Shown here piece by piece: positions 40,225-49,498 of a DNA stretch of 64,000 nucleotides (positions are counted from its first letter, which is position 1; each line of letters begins with the position of its first letter). Source of the DNA: an uncultured Draconibacterium sp. (GTDB lineage: Bacteria; Bacteroidota; Bacteroidia; Bacteroidales; Prolixibacteraceae); contig NZ_OY781464.1 of the NCBI RefSeq assembly GCF_963676735.1, positions 3,939,001 through 4,003,000 on the forward strand. The letters run 5' to 3'. The position numbers were made by a program, and so were the translations under genes. The notes under the pieces are model-generated. The model saw nothing but the letters and a program-made list of their open reading frames with translations, did not search any database and was not told the origin of the DNA.

Positions 40225-40920
40225 TTAGTTCGTTTTTTCTTCTAAAAGAAAGCCGCTCCCATGAATATTTTTTATTTCTATAGCCGGATCGTCTTTTAAA
40301 TATTTCCGCAATTTGGTAATAAATACATCCATACTGCGGGCGGTAAAATAACCATCGTCGCCCCAAATTTTCCGAAGCGCTGTATCGCGCGGGAGCAATT
40401 CGTTTTTATGCTGACAGAGCAAATGCAACAAATCTGCTTCTTTTGGCGATAATTTTTGTTTTTGATGGTTCCGGGTAATGCTTCGCAGCTTATAATTAAA
40501 CTGATAGCTACCAATAATAAAAAGGGTCTCAGCATTGGCAGGCTTTACCGATTGACGTTTTATAATGGCCTGAATTTTACACAATAAAACTTCGGTATCA
40601 AAAGGTTTGGTAATGTAATCGTCGGCACCCACATTGTAGCCTTTCAGAATATCTTCTTTTAATGCTTTGGCGGTAAGAAAAACAATTGGAATATCCTGGT
40701 TTATCTGCCTTATATGGCGGCCAATGGTAAAACCATCCACGTTGGGCAGCATTACATCGAGAATACAAATCTGAAACACACCGGATTTGAATCTTTCAAA
40801 CGCAAATTTTCCATCGTCAACCCATGACACTTCAAAATCATTCAACTCGAGATATGATTTTAAAACTGCCCCAAAACTCAGGTCATCTTCTACCAAAAAA
40901 ATATGTTGTTTTTCACTCAT
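40225..40920 (-). CDS. OmpR-family response regulator (RprY-like)
   Basis: A 231-residue two-component response regulator. The receiver domain has EDD near residue 11-13, the phosphoacceptor Asp55 in CILDVMLPN, Thr in FLTAKA and Lys in DDYITKPFD. The C-terminal domain is a winged helix of the OmpR/PhoB type (LSPKEADLLHLLC, RSMDVFITKLRKYL, IKNIHGSGFLL). It matches RprY of Bacteroides in layout. A start seven codons earlier is also possible. It is directly downstream of its sensor kinase on the same strand, with a 65-bp gap. Confidence 0.9.
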   Translation of the reverse strand: MSEKQHIFLVEDDLSFGAVLKSYLELNDFEVSWVDDGKFAFERFKSGVFQICILDVMLPNVDGFTIGRHIRQINQDIPIVFLTAKALKEDILKGYNVGADDYITKPFDTEVLLCKIQAIIKRQSVKPANAETLFIIGSYQFNYKLRSITRNHQKQKLSPKEADLLHLLCQHKNELLPRDTALRKIWGDDGYFTARSMDVFITKLRKYLKDDPAIEIKNIHGSGFLLEEKTN

Positions 40921-40985
40921 CCAATTTGTTTCTTTTTCCAATAACGGAAAACAGAATAAAACACGTCAGCCATTCACCCCATTTG

Positions 40986-42734
40986 CTAAGCTCTTACAAA
41001 AGGTAAAAATACATCAAATTTACTTCCTTTGTTGAGTTCGCTGCTCACAGTAATTGTGCCCCTGTTGGCTTCAAGCACGGCTTTTACATAGCTCAAACCT
41101 AAACCAAATCCTTTTACATTATGAATGTTTCCGCTGGTTTGACGGTAAAAGCGCTCAAATATTTTTGACTGAACGGCTTTGCTCATTCCTATTCCCTTAT
41201 CCTCCACCGAAATAACTATACCTTGCTGGTTATTTTTTGTAGTCACTTTTATTTCCGGCTTCCCTGCCGAATATTTTATTGCATTATCAATCAGGTTATA
41301 AATAACGTTTGTGCAATGCATTCTATCGGTACTGATTGTTGAGTTTAAAGCTGCAAAATCAGTAGTTATGGTACCGCCCCGCTTTTCAACCTGCAGCACA
41401 ATTCCCTGCATGGCATCGCCAATAAGTTCGTGCACATCAATGGTTTCCCAGTTAAATTCAAAATCTTTCCGATCAAGCCGGGCAATGGTAAGTATATCTT
41501 CAACCTGTCGGTTCATGCGGGTGTTTTCTTTTTTTATCATTCCCGCAAAATATTGAATACGCTCGGGGTTGCTTACCACTTTAGTGTTGGTAATTGAATC
41601 GGCAGCCACCGAGATGGTTGCTATTGGTGTTTTAAACTCGTGGGTCATGTTATTTATAAAGTCCGATTTCATTTCAGAAATTTTCTTTTGCCGCAGAATG
41701 TAAAAAATACTTAGAGCAAAAGTTACCAAAATAAACACCGAAAAGAAGAATGATGCCACAAGCAACCAGTTTAGCGAACGGTAAATAAAGGTATCGCGCT
41801 CCGGGAAAAAAACCAACAGCTGAATATTTTTCTGAAATATGTCGTTGGGGTAAAGATTTGTTTTAAAAGCTGCTGTTGCAAACTGTGCCGTATCGCTTAC
41901 CAATTGCGGGAAATTAATGGAATCGCCACGTTGAATCCCGTACTCGAAATCGAGCGGAATATTGTTCTGGCTTAATTCCTTTTTTAGCACCTCAAATATC
42001 AGTTCTTCATCCAGCATTCGTACATCCCAGGTTGCTACCTCGGTAACCACTTTGTTGGCCATACGTTTTAAACTGCTTGCCTTTAGTTTAACCCGCTCTG
42101 ATAAATCGGGGCCAAGAACCTGAAAAGTATCGAGGTTTGTTAATAAGGAATCAATTTTAACTGTGCTTATGGTATATAACGAATCGGCATCGGTAATAAA
42201 CGTATCTCTTTTCACCCAAACAACACCTCCGGGTCCGGTTCCTTCTCCGGTTATAATTACATGGTTTTCGCCTTTTGTTGAGGTACTCATGTTGTAGCTA
42301 AAAGCCTGTACACTTTTTCGTTCTACATCGCTATCAATGCGTATTTCCAATCGGGAATCTGCATTATCGGGAGCATATTCGCGAATTACTTTTACCGGCC
42401 GTTTTTCCAGTTCTGCTCTCTTTTTAAAAACACGCACGGGTCTGGGTTCAACATGCCACTGCATTAAAGAATCGCTTTCAAACTCAAACTCGTGCTCAAA
42501 TTCATGAATCCATTCAGCGGAGTCGCCGGCAAAAACCATTTCGTTTACTACACCAAGGTTATGTAAATCCTCGAGACGGTTAACCGTTTGTTGTAAAGCC
42601 TGGTTTACGCCCCGCTCAAACATTTCGTTTTTTACCTTAATGGCATTATTCATCCAAACCAGCTGAACAGCAATAATTCCCAAAATGGAAATCCCCATTA
42701 AAATGATTAATCCGGTAAAACGTTTTTTGTTCAT
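40986..42734 (-). CDS. Sensor histidine kinase (RprX-like)
   Basis: A 582-residue inner-membrane sensor. An N-terminal TM (GLIILMGISILGIIAVQLVW) and a second one near residue 310 (WLLVASFFFSVFILVTFALSIFYI in parts) enclose a periplasmic domain of about 280 residues. The kinase has the H-box NMTHEFKTP with His365, an N-box (YNLIDNAIKYS), and G1/G2 boxes (VEDKGIGMS, FGLGLSYV). It pairs with the following response regulator. The periplasmic sensor has little homology to known domains, so the signal is unknown. It is divergent from an acidic secreted protein gene that may be regulated by it. Confidence 0.92.
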   Translation of the reverse strand: MNKKRFTGLIILMGISILGIIAVQLVWMNNAIKVKNEMFERGVNQALQQTVNRLEDLHNLGVVNEMVFAGDSAEWIHEFEHEFEFESDSLMQWHVEPRPVRVFKKRAELEKRPVKVIREYAPDNADSRLEIRIDSDVERKSVQAFSYNMSTSTKGENHVIITGEGTGPGGVVWVKRDTFITDADSLYTISTVKIDSLLTNLDTFQVLGPDLSERVKLKASSLKRMANKVVTEVATWDVRMLDEELIFEVLKKELSQNNIPLDFEYGIQRGDSINFPQLVSDTAQFATAAFKTNLYPNDIFQKNIQLLVFFPERDTFIYRSLNWLLVASFFFSVFILVTFALSIFYILRQKKISEMKSDFINNMTHEFKTPIATISVAADSITNTKVVSNPERIQYFAGMIKKENTRMNRQVEDILTIARLDRKDFEFNWETIDVHELIGDAMQGIVLQVEKRGGTITTDFAALNSTISTDRMHCTNVIYNLIDNAIKYSAGKPEIKVTTKNNQQGIVISVEDKGIGMSKAVQSKIFERFYRQTSGNIHNVKGFGLGLSYVKAVLEANRGTITVSSELNKGSKFDVFLPFVRA

Positions 42735-42911
42735 AGCTCAAATATAGGCAAATAGAACAGCCATTTCCCGACTTTAACTTTTCCTTAACAGATTTTAACC
42801 GGTCTTTAACGGACTGATTGACAAGCATGAAACTATATTTGTTCTCAGAAAAACAAATACATAATGATTTCGGAAAATCGAACTAAAACAAATTCATTAA
42901 AAACAAGAAAT

Positions 42912-43826
42912 ATGAAAAGCTTTTTATCTCTTACAGGAATTATAACCCTTGCACTTGTGTTCACCTCTGCCATTTCAATCAACGAAGTTCCGCAAGATCC
43001 GCCCACCTCGAAAAAAAGGGAGAAACACATTAAAATGGTAAAAATTGATGACAAAGGAAAAAAAATGGAGATTGACACTGTTATTGAAGCCAACCAGGTT
43101 TTTGTATGGAATGGCGACACGCTGGCAAACGATAAAGCATTGAAATGGATATCGGAAGAAGATTTTGACTTTGACATGGATTTTGACTTTGACATGGAAA
43201 CCGACGAAAACGGAAATGTTTTTATTCTGAAAGGGAAAGGCGATAACAAGCCTATGATTTACGAATTTAAAACCAAAGACGGCGATTCTTTAAAGCACAT
43301 CAGGATGAAAGTAATTACGGACGAAATTTCTTCTGACATGTTGAAATGGCACGAAAATGCAGGAAACAATATGTTTTTTGCCAAACCCGACAAAGCACCA
43401 AAAGTTATTCGTATTGAAAAACAAAAAAGCGGCAATGTAATTGACCTGAGCGACCCGGGTATTATTTCGTACGAAAAGAAGGACCTGAAAGACGGAAAAG
43501 AAAAAATCGTTATCGTGCGTAAAAAACCATCGAAAGAAGAGCTTGAGGTTCGCGAAGAGATTATTATGCACGGAAACCATGCCGCACCAATGATTTTTCA
43601 TGAAGGAGAAGGGAACAAAACCAAAAAAATAAAAGTAATTGCCGACGATGATGGCCGCGTTGAAATTATTGAAAATGGCAAAACCTGGACGGTTGAAGAA
43701 GGAGCTGAAGACACGCAGGTGATTGAAAAAGACGGCAAAAAAATAATTATTAAAAAACGCAAGGAAGGCGGCGAAATGAAAGTTGATGTGGAGGTAGAAG
43801 AAACCATTGAAGAAAAACAAGAATAA
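42912..43826 (+). CDS. Acidic secreted protein divergent from the sensor kinase
   Basis: A 304-residue secreted protein. The ATG at 42912 gives a signal peptide with a hydrophobic core (SLTGIITLALVFTSA); the longer frame starting 48 bp earlier is not needed. The mature chain is very rich in Lys, Asp and Glu. An exact 18-bp tandem duplication at 43162-43197 encodes DFDFDM twice. The body has repeated patterns (KIVIVRKK, KKIKVIADDDGRVEIIENGKTW, KKIIIKKRKEGGEM), suggesting beta-strand repeats. I recognise no family. It is transcribed away from the RprX-like kinase gene with a 177-bp shared promoter region, a layout often seen for a target or signal partner of a two-component system. A terminator follows. 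Confidence 0.65.
   Translation: MKSFLSLTGIITLALVFTSAISINEVPQDPPTSKKREKHIKMVKIDDKGKKMEIDTVIEANQVFVWNGDTLANDKALKWISEEDFDFDMDFDFDMETDENGNVFILKGKGDNKPMIYEFKTKDGDSLKHIRMKVITDEISSDMLKWHENAGNNMFFAKPDKAPKVIRIEKQKSGNVIDLSDPGIISYEKKDLKDGKEKIVIVRKKPSKEELEVREEIIMHGNHAAPMIFHEGEGNKTKKIKVIADDDGRVEIIENGKTWTVEEGAEDTQVIEKDGKKIIIKKRKEGGEMKVDVEVEETIEEKQE
43162..43197 (+). repeat. 18-bp tandem duplication in the acidic secreted protein
   Basis: GATTTTGACTTTGACATG occurs twice in direct tandem, in frame, encoding DFDFDM twice. An exact repeat suggests recent slippage; the acidic-aromatic unit could bind metal. Confidence 0.7.
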
Positions 43827-43848
43827 CTAACCAATGTTCAGTTTTAGC

Positions 43849-43884
43849 AAAGCCGGAAGTTTACAATAGCTACCGGCTTTTTTA
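43849..43884 (+). terminator. Terminator after the acidic secreted protein
   Basis: AAAGCCGG (43849-43856) pairs with CCGGCTTT (43873-43880), followed by a T-run. Confidence 0.8.
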
Positions 43885-44020
43885 TGCAACGGATAGTAAG
43901 TTCAACTTGAATTTTGGCGTGTTTTTCCTTAACTTGCAGAATACAACAACATATGAACTAAGCAGTTGCCATAAGGCAACATTTACAAATCTTTGTATTC
44001 TAACAAAAAACCAAATTGCC

Positions 44021-46213
44021 ATGCTACAAGCCAAAACTCTATCATCGGTTGTTTTAATTTCCATAATATTTCTGATTTTACCTCAGGCAAATGCCCAAAA
44101 TTCCCTTGCCGGGTATCAGCTTCCTGAACTTTTTGTAGCCAACAGCACTGCCGAAATTAAGGGTAATTTTCATGATGAAAAGGAAGATATTTCCATTTTT
44201 TTTGAAAAAGACGAACTGCCATATCCGGCAGAAATACTTACAAAAACCGACTCGACATTAACCATAAAAACACCAGAAAGACAAGGCATTTACCACTTAT
44301 TTATTGATGCCGTTTCTGCCAATACTTTTATTGAAGAAACCGTTAGGGTTGTAGAAATGGACCTATCGATAGGTAAAACCAATATGAGACGAGGCCAAAA
44401 AACACAACTCAACATTCGTTTAAACGGATTGGAAAACTACACCAGGCCAATTGCCATTGAGGTTAAAAACCTAAGTCCATCCACCATAAAACTTCCGGAT
44501 GGCACTTCTGAAACTGTAGTAATTTATAACGAAGAAGGGGCAAATACGGTTGACAAACAACTGGAAATTACGGCCATTACACGCGGAGATTTTGACATTG
44601 AAGTTAACCTGAATCCGGATGAGAGACTGGTTTATTACGACCCGGAACAACTAAAAAAAGAAATGGATAAAGCCATTGAAGACTCTTCGTTTTACCAGGT
44701 ACTTCCACCTGCTGATACCCTGGCTTTTATAAAAGACTTTTTTAAAGATAACTACTCGTGGCATCCTGAACCAAACATTCCATACGATCATGAAAAGATG
44801 ATGAAAGAACTGGCCAAACTTATTCAAGACGCATCAGATGAAACCAACAAAAATGGTTTAGGGTACATTCTAGACTTGCTAAAACAGTTTCTTAAATACC
44901 ACCCTATTGATACTTTAAAAACATCTCAGAACGACGAAGACTCCGCTGGCCCAACTACTAGCTCGGGAAAACCACGCTACCCAACCGACGATGGTGGGAA
45001 AAAGGACTCAAGTGTGTGCACTTGTGGCATAAGCGGCGCCATTTACCACGCCTTACCCAACAAATGCTACACTTTAACCAGTATTCTCGAAAAAGATGAA
45101 GTCATCAAAAAATTCAGAGATGGAGGAATTCAGATACCCCAAAAAGGCAGCGATGGTTTTAGGGGAGAAAACTTGTCTATTATTCCCGGCACAGCCTACT
45201 CTGCCAGTTACGGCGACATTGTTGGCGGCTATGCAAATGGTATTGCAAATATGTGGGGAAAAGAAGTGGAAGACTACAAAGCCCACAGCATGAATTTTGA
45301 AACCGACTACATTGCCACCAAAGCAAAAGCGAAAGGCAATCATTATATCGAAATAAAACCGGCTGCAAACGAATGGTCGTATGTAGTTGGCGTTGCCTCA
45401 GTAAGTACTGCAACAAATGCCAAGGCCATAGATCCGGTTGAGTTTGAACGAAAACTTATGAAAGAATTCGGACGCGGAAAACGAACAGCCGAACTTGGAT
45501 TTACAATTTTCAGTATTGCTACAGCCGGTACATCTGCCAAATTAATCGACGACATCTGTCAGTTGTTGATTTATACAGGAATGGATCTTTCGGGCGGTAC
45601 TGCCCGAATGGAACGCAGAGTAACTACCGATGCCAATTTGTATGCATCGGCTGAAAGTGAGTACCTGGTAACAGTAAACGAAAATACCCAACCCATTAAA
45701 AAACGAAGCTGGGTGCGCCGGGTAGCAAAAATAAATCGTCACTTAAAAATAAAAGAATTGCTTGAATTGAAACCTACCGAAATTGAAACCAAAGGAACCT
45801 ACCTAAAAGAAGCCAAAGAAAAAAAAGCATCGGTTACAGTTTCTGCCACGCACCCAACAAAAGTAACGGCAACCATTGATGCCACTGCATTTTTAAAATG
45901 CAAAGCCAAAGGAAATGGCGTAGCCGAAAGCAGTGTAGAGTCGAAAACAGCAACCTGTATTGTTGGATTTTGTGTTAGCCAGGATGGCGGAATGAAATAT
46001 AAACTTTTGCAAGACTCGGGCCTCTTTATGGTGGGCGATAAAGCAAAAGAAATTGCCAAAACTGAAACGGATAAATTTGAAAAAGAAATTGATGACTATT
46101 TTAAAGATCTTTCTACTCAACTTCAGGGCTCATCATTTTCAGAAATTAAAAAACATATAAAAGCCAATGTTGAGGACGACTTGAAATCAATAACAAATAA
46201 ATGGGTGAATTAA
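44021..46213 (+). CDS. Large secreted protein of unknown function
   Basis: A 730-residue secreted protein. The ATG at 44021 gives a standard signal peptide (cleavage after NAQ near 26), while the longer frame upstream has no signal and crosses the terminator region. Residues about 30-200 form beta-sandwich-like repeats, followed by a Lys/Glu/Asp-rich helical stretch (about 205-300). A Cys motif (SVCTCGISGAIYHALPNKCYTL, in parts) lies near residue 330. A hydrophobic patch near 490-520 (FTIFSIATAGTSAKLIDDICQLLIYT) and a late Cys-rich segment (KCKAKG, TCIVGFCVSQDGG) follow. No domain is recognised. It is large and lacks a C-terminal sorting tail I can identify. It follows the acidic secreted gene on the same strand but has its own leader. 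Confidence 0.6.
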   Translation: MLQAKTLSSVVLISIIFLILPQANAQNSLAGYQLPELFVANSTAEIKGNFHDEKEDISIFFEKDELPYPAEILTKTDSTLTIKTPERQGIYHLFIDAVSANTFIEETVRVVEMDLSIGKTNMRRGQKTQLNIRLNGLENYTRPIAIEVKNLSPSTIKLPDGTSETVVIYNEEGANTVDKQLEITAITRGDFDIEVNLNPDERLVYYDPEQLKKEMDKAIEDSSFYQVLPPADTLAFIKDFFKDNYSWHPEPNIPYDHEKMMKELAKLIQDASDETNKNGLGYILDLLKQFLKYHPIDTLKTSQNDEDSAGPTTSSGKPRYPTDDGGKKDSSVCTCGISGAIYHALPNKCYTLTSILEKDEVIKKFRDGGIQIPQKGSDGFRGENLSIIPGTAYSASYGDIVGGYANGIANMWGKEVEDYKAHSMNFETDYIATKAKAKGNHYIEIKPAANEWSYVVGVASVSTATNAKAIDPVEFERKLMKEFGRGKRTAELGFTIFSIATAGTSAKLIDDICQLLIYTGMDLSGGTARMERRVTTDANLYASAESEYLVTVNENTQPIKKRSWVRRVAKINRHLKIKELLELKPTEIETKGTYLKEAKEKKASVTVSATHPTKVTATIDATAFLKCKAKGNGVAESSVESKTATCIVGFCVSQDGGMKYKLLQDSGLFMVGDKAKEIAKTETDKFEKEIDDYFKDLSTQLQGSSFSEIKKHIKANVEDDLKSITNKWVN

Positions 46214-46215
46214 TA

Positions 46216-46422
46216 TCACACAATCCGGATTGTTTCGCCCATAATTTCCAGTACATCACCTTTAACCAGTTTCGCTCTTTTCCTGAACTCGGGTTCGCCA
46301 TTGCGCATTACCTCGCCATCTTCAACAATAATTTTTGCATGGCCTCCGGTTTGAGCAATACGCAATAGTTTTAACAATTTTACCAATTCAATAAAGTCGG
46401 TACTCAGCTGAAATTCGCGCAT
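46216..46422 (-). CDS. Small S4-domain RNA-binding protein
   Basis: A 68-residue protein consisting of a single S4 domain: FIELVKLLKLLRIAQTGGHAKIIVEDGEVMRNGEPEFRKRAKLVKGDVLEI, read in parts. The helix pair and the KxVxV-G-x-V-x-x-N-G turn match the YaaA-like small S4 proteins that bind structured RNA, probably ribosomal. It overlaps the upstream peptidase gene by one base, so they share a transcript. Confidence 0.85.
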   Translation of the reverse strand: MREFQLSTDFIELVKLLKLLRIAQTGGHAKIIVEDGEVMRNGEPEFRKRAKLVKGDVLEIMGETIRIV

Positions 46423-47501
46423 TACAATTTTAGTTTTGATTTTATTTTTTTCGGAATCGCATCTTTGTGTACCATAATGCCAATGGTTTTCAGGCGCACG
46501 TAGTCTTCGGTCATGTGCAAATAGCCTCCATATTCGTTGCTATCGGCTCCCCACGAGTTTTTTGTGTAAAAACAGTTTGTCCCGTCAGCATCTTTCGAAA
46601 GGCCTACCAGGTGCATCAAATGGTCGTCAGTAGTTGTTCTGTTGTAAAAGCCTTGCTGACGCTTTTCCTGGTCAACTTTCCCCTGCAACTTTTCAGGCAC
46701 ATCGGCCTTTCCGTTTTTGTGTACAAATGTTTTTTCGCTGGTATCGCCATCCCAGGCTATCGAGAAGCCATTGTTTAAAGCAAAAAACATCACATCCATT
46801 AAATCGTTTAGCGGAAGGTTATAATAAGAAGCGTGTGCCCAATTGTCGGGTACTTCCAGCACACAGGCGGCATAAAACGGATGGTGGCTAAACGAGGTTA
46901 GCTCCACATAATCATCGGGGTTTATTCCCAGCTTATCGCGCAGTTTTTGTGGATCTACTTTCCCATATTCCGTATCCATCTTTTCGGGCAGTTTTCCGAG
47001 CTCTTTTTTCAACAACGACTTGTAACTTTTTACATCCGAGACATCGGCTTTTCCTTTCTTTTTCTTGTTCATCGCATCGGCCTCGCTGCGTATGCCTTTT
47101 ACCAAAGCCGAGTGGTTGTATTTGCCTTCGGTTAATACTCCCGGATAGGCATCGTAAAGCATTACACCCTGGTCGGCAACAACTTTTAGCACATCGTGCG
47201 ACAAACTGCCTTCTCCAAAATTATTTTTCCCATGGTAAAGCAAATACTGGAAAGCCTTGTTTTGGTAGTTGTAATACACAAAAAACATTTCAGAGAGGTT
47301 GGTTTCGGGCTTCCCCATTCGCATAATTTCCGACTCCAGAAAACTGGTGGTTGCAAAACTCCAGCAGGTACCTGTTCGTCCCTGGCTGATAACCGGAGTA
47401 TGCCTTACTTCCTTTTCAATGGTAAACGTCTCCTTCTCTCCCTCGGCAAAAACCACTGATACCATCATCAGCAATGCCGCAAATAAACCTACAATCTTCA
47501 T
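46422..47501 (-). CDS. Secreted papain-like C1 cysteine peptidase (bleomycin hydrolase type)
   Basis: A 359-residue peptidase with a signal peptide (cleaved near FAE, residue 20). The active-site Cys46 lies in SQGRTGTCWSFATTS. The catalytic His is in DDHLMHLVGLS near residue 298 and the Asn in YTKNSWG near residue 320, so all three catalytic positions are present. The order and insertions match peptidase C1B (bleomycin hydrolase, aminopeptidase C). Unlike most C1B enzymes this one is exported, as in some Bacteroidota peptidases. It lies between a YjbR-like gene and the S4 gene on the same strand. Confidence 0.9.
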   Translation of the reverse strand: MKIVGLFAALLMMVSVVFAEGEKETFTIEKEVRHTPVISQGRTGTCWSFATTSFLESEIMRMGKPETNLSEMFFVYYNYQNKAFQYLLYHGKNNFGEGSLSHDVLKVVADQGVMLYDAYPGVLTEGKYNHSALVKGIRSEADAMNKKKKGKADVSDVKSYKSLLKKELGKLPEKMDTEYGKVDPQKLRDKLGINPDDYVELTSFSHHPFYAACVLEVPDNWAHASYYNLPLNDLMDVMFFALNNGFSIAWDGDTSEKTFVHKNGKADVPEKLQGKVDQEKRQQGFYNRTTTDDHLMHLVGLSKDADGTNCFYTKNSWGADSNEYGGYLHMTEDYVRLKTIGIMVHKDAIPKKIKSKLKL

Positions 47502-47505
47502 GCTT

Positions 47506-47856
47506 TTATAAATTTTTTAATTCTTCTTTTAATTTCTTTGTCAGGCTGGCAACAATCAAATGGTATGAATCGTCAATCATTTCGGCCAATAATTTCGAAG
47601 GTACACTACCATCCAATTCAATGGTATTCCAGTGCTGTTTATTTAAGTGGTAGCCTCCGTAAATAGCCGGGTAATGCGCCCTCAGTTCGATGTTTTTGTC
47701 CGGGTCGTTTTTTAAACTCACCCGCATATCATCGAGCCCCAGTAAGCAAAAAATCTTATTGATTACCTTAAAAACCAGTGTTGTTTCATCAAACGGAAAA
47801 CTCTCAGTTACTCCTTTTTTCTGCAAACAATACTCTCTTATTTCTTCAATATTCAT
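47506..47856 (-). CDS. MmcQ/YjbR family protein
   Basis: A 116-residue protein with the YjbR double-wing fold pattern: LQKKGVTESFPFDETTLVFKV, HLNKQHWNTIELDG and DDSYHLIVASL, read in parts. The family is described as DNA-binding-like but its function is not settled. The ATG at 47856 is chosen; a TTG three codons upstream would be an alternative. On the minus strand GGGAGG lies just before this ATG. It starts the short cluster with the C1 peptidase and the S4 gene. Confidence 0.85.
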   Translation of the reverse strand: MNIEEIREYCLQKKGVTESFPFDETTLVFKVINKIFCLLGLDDMRVSLKNDPDKNIELRAHYPAIYGGYHLNKQHWNTIELDGSVPSKLLAEMIDDSYHLIVASLTKKLKEELKNL

Positions 47857-48040
47857 ACCTCCCAATTTGGAAAGCCTAAAAATAGAAGAAACAGACTGAA
47901 ATAAAAATGATGTAGTGTTTTAATATTGAAAAAGAACAGCAACACCAACTCTCAGGATTCCCCCCTTTAATACTCCGCGCAAAGGGAGATCCAGCTATCA
48001 CTTGCTATGATTTTGGAGCGAATAAAAGTTACTTTTCTTT

Positions 48041-48403
48041 TTAAATAGTGGGGTAAAATGCATCTTTAAAATGTTCGAGCTCGTGGCCTTGCTGAAAAAA
48101 GATGACGGTAATTACATCAAAGCGCGTATCCAATTCACTGTTGTGTTCAACAATGTAAGCATCGGCGGCTTCAACTATGCGCTTTATTTTGGTATTGGTA
48201 ACCGCTTCCGACGGGTGTTCGTAACGTAATCCTGAGCGGGCTTTTACTTCAACAATAACCAGTTCATCACCATCCTGGGCAACAATATCAAGCTCTAAAT
48301 GGCCATAATACCAATTGGTAGCTTTTATTTGGTAGCCCTGGTTACGAAGGTAATCCTGTGCCAGTCCCTCTGCTATTTCGCCCAATTCGCGTGTTGATAC
48401 CAT
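48041..48403 (-). CDS. YraN family (UPF0102) endonuclease-like protein
   Basis: A 120-residue protein with the UPF0102 signature: a helical start ELGEIAEGLAQDYL, then Asp39 in LELDIVAQD, Glu52-x-Lys54 in VEVKAR (the PD-(D/E)xK-like core), and ALDVI-like late strand FDVITV. The family resembles Holliday-junction resolvases but no activity is proven. It is monocistronic here, followed by a 150-bp gap. Confidence 0.9.
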   Translation of the reverse strand: MVSTRELGEIAEGLAQDYLRNQGYQIKATNWYYGHLELDIVAQDGDELVIVEVKARSGLRYEHPSEAVTNTKIKRIVEAADAYIVEHNSELDTRFDVITVIFFQQGHELEHFKDAFYPTI

Positions 48404-48582
48404 GTTTGTTCAGCGTTTAAAGTTTAAGGAAAAGTTTAAACAAGGTAAAAGTAAAAAGTGGAAAGGCAAAGTTTGTACTCTATAATTTCTGGTAAAGTCT
48501 TGAAGACCGAAGCAAATTTACAATTTATCCGTTTAAACATCCATTCTCAGCTCACCAATGCAGCCCTCAAGCTATCTCTAAT

Positions 48583-49488
48583 TTACACCAACCTCAGTTT
48601 TGCTCCACCTTCAGCAACTTCCAGTTCCCATTCGCAACCAAAGGCCAGCGCCAGATTTTTTTTATCATGTCCCCCCGGAAATCCGTAACAAACCGGGTAA
48701 TCCTTATCTTTTACGGCTTCGTTTATTATTTCGTGAACGGTTTGTCCGAAAGGCGATTCATTGTCTTTCATATCGGTAAAATCGCCCAATACCAACCCAG
48801 ACAGATTTTCCAGTTTCCCACTTAATTTAAGCTGATGCACCATACGGTCAGTATGGTACAAAAACTCATCAATATCTTCGAGAAAAAGTATTTTGCCATC
48901 GGTATCGATGTCGTATTTTGTGCCTTGCAAGCTGGTGATTATTGATAAATTACCGCCAACGAGCGGTGCTTTAGCGCGTCCGTTTTTGTTAAAATTACTG
49001 CCCTCGAGTTGGTACTCAATCCCTTCACCTCTAATCAATTTCATCATCGAAATAAGGCTATCGCCGGGTTCGTTGTCTTTGGTAAAAAAATAGCGGGGCA
49101 TTACTCCGTGCAGGGTTGGCACACCCAAGCTGTTTAAACATGCATGTAAAATGGTAATATCGCTAAATCCCACCAGCCATTTGGGTTTTGCCATAAATTG
49201 GGTAAAATCAATCCGGTTTATGATACGAACTGTTCCGTAACCGCCTCGCGAGCAAATAATAGCTGCGCAATGCGGGTCGTCGAGGGCCTCCTGCAAGTCA
49301 GCCAATCGTTGCTCATCGGTGCCTGCAAACTGGTAGTGTTGCGCAAAAACATTTTTACCCAACTTTACCACATATCCCTGTTCCTGCAACCACTTTGCTG
49401 CCGGCAAAACATGTTCTTCTTTAATTTTTCCGGCCGGGGAAACAATTCGGATGGTTGCGCCGGCTTGCAATGGCAAAGGTGTTATCAT
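48583..49488 (-). CDS. LD-carboxypeptidase, peptidase family S66
   Basis: A 301-residue enzyme of the LdcA/MccF family that removes the terminal D-Ala from tetrapeptides in murein recycling or a related substrate. The CSRGGYGT motif (79-86) is followed by the nucleophile Ser109 in VGFSDITIL; Glu and His of the catalytic triad should be the FLEDIDE and FPGGHDKKN regions. There is no signal peptide. It starts 10 bp after the end of an esterase lipoprotein gene on the same strand. Confidence 0.9.
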   Translation of the reverse strand: MITPLPLQAGATIRIVSPAGKIKEEHVLPAAKWLQEQGYVVKLGKNVFAQHYQFAGTDEQRLADLQEALDDPHCAAIICSRGGYGTVRIINRIDFTQFMAKPKWLVGFSDITILHACLNSLGVPTLHGVMPRYFFTKDNEPGDSLISMMKLIRGEGIEYQLEGSNFNKNGRAKAPLVGGNLSIITSLQGTKYDIDTDGKILFLEDIDEFLYHTDRMVHQLKLSGKLENLSGLVLGDFTDMKDNESPFGQTVHEIINEAVKDKDYPVCYGFPGGHDKKNLALAFGCEWELEVAEGGAKLRLV

Positions 49489-49498
49489 GGCAATTCTT

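Noticed and set aside
43290..43820. 176-codon minus-strand frame opposite the acidic secreted protein
   Set aside because: The Phe/Asn-rich product is the mirror of a Lys/Glu-rich coding strand, without domain or signal.
43907..44020. 38-codon extension of the 730-residue secreted protein
   Set aside because: A later ATG gives a proper signal peptide, and the extension crosses the region after a terminator.
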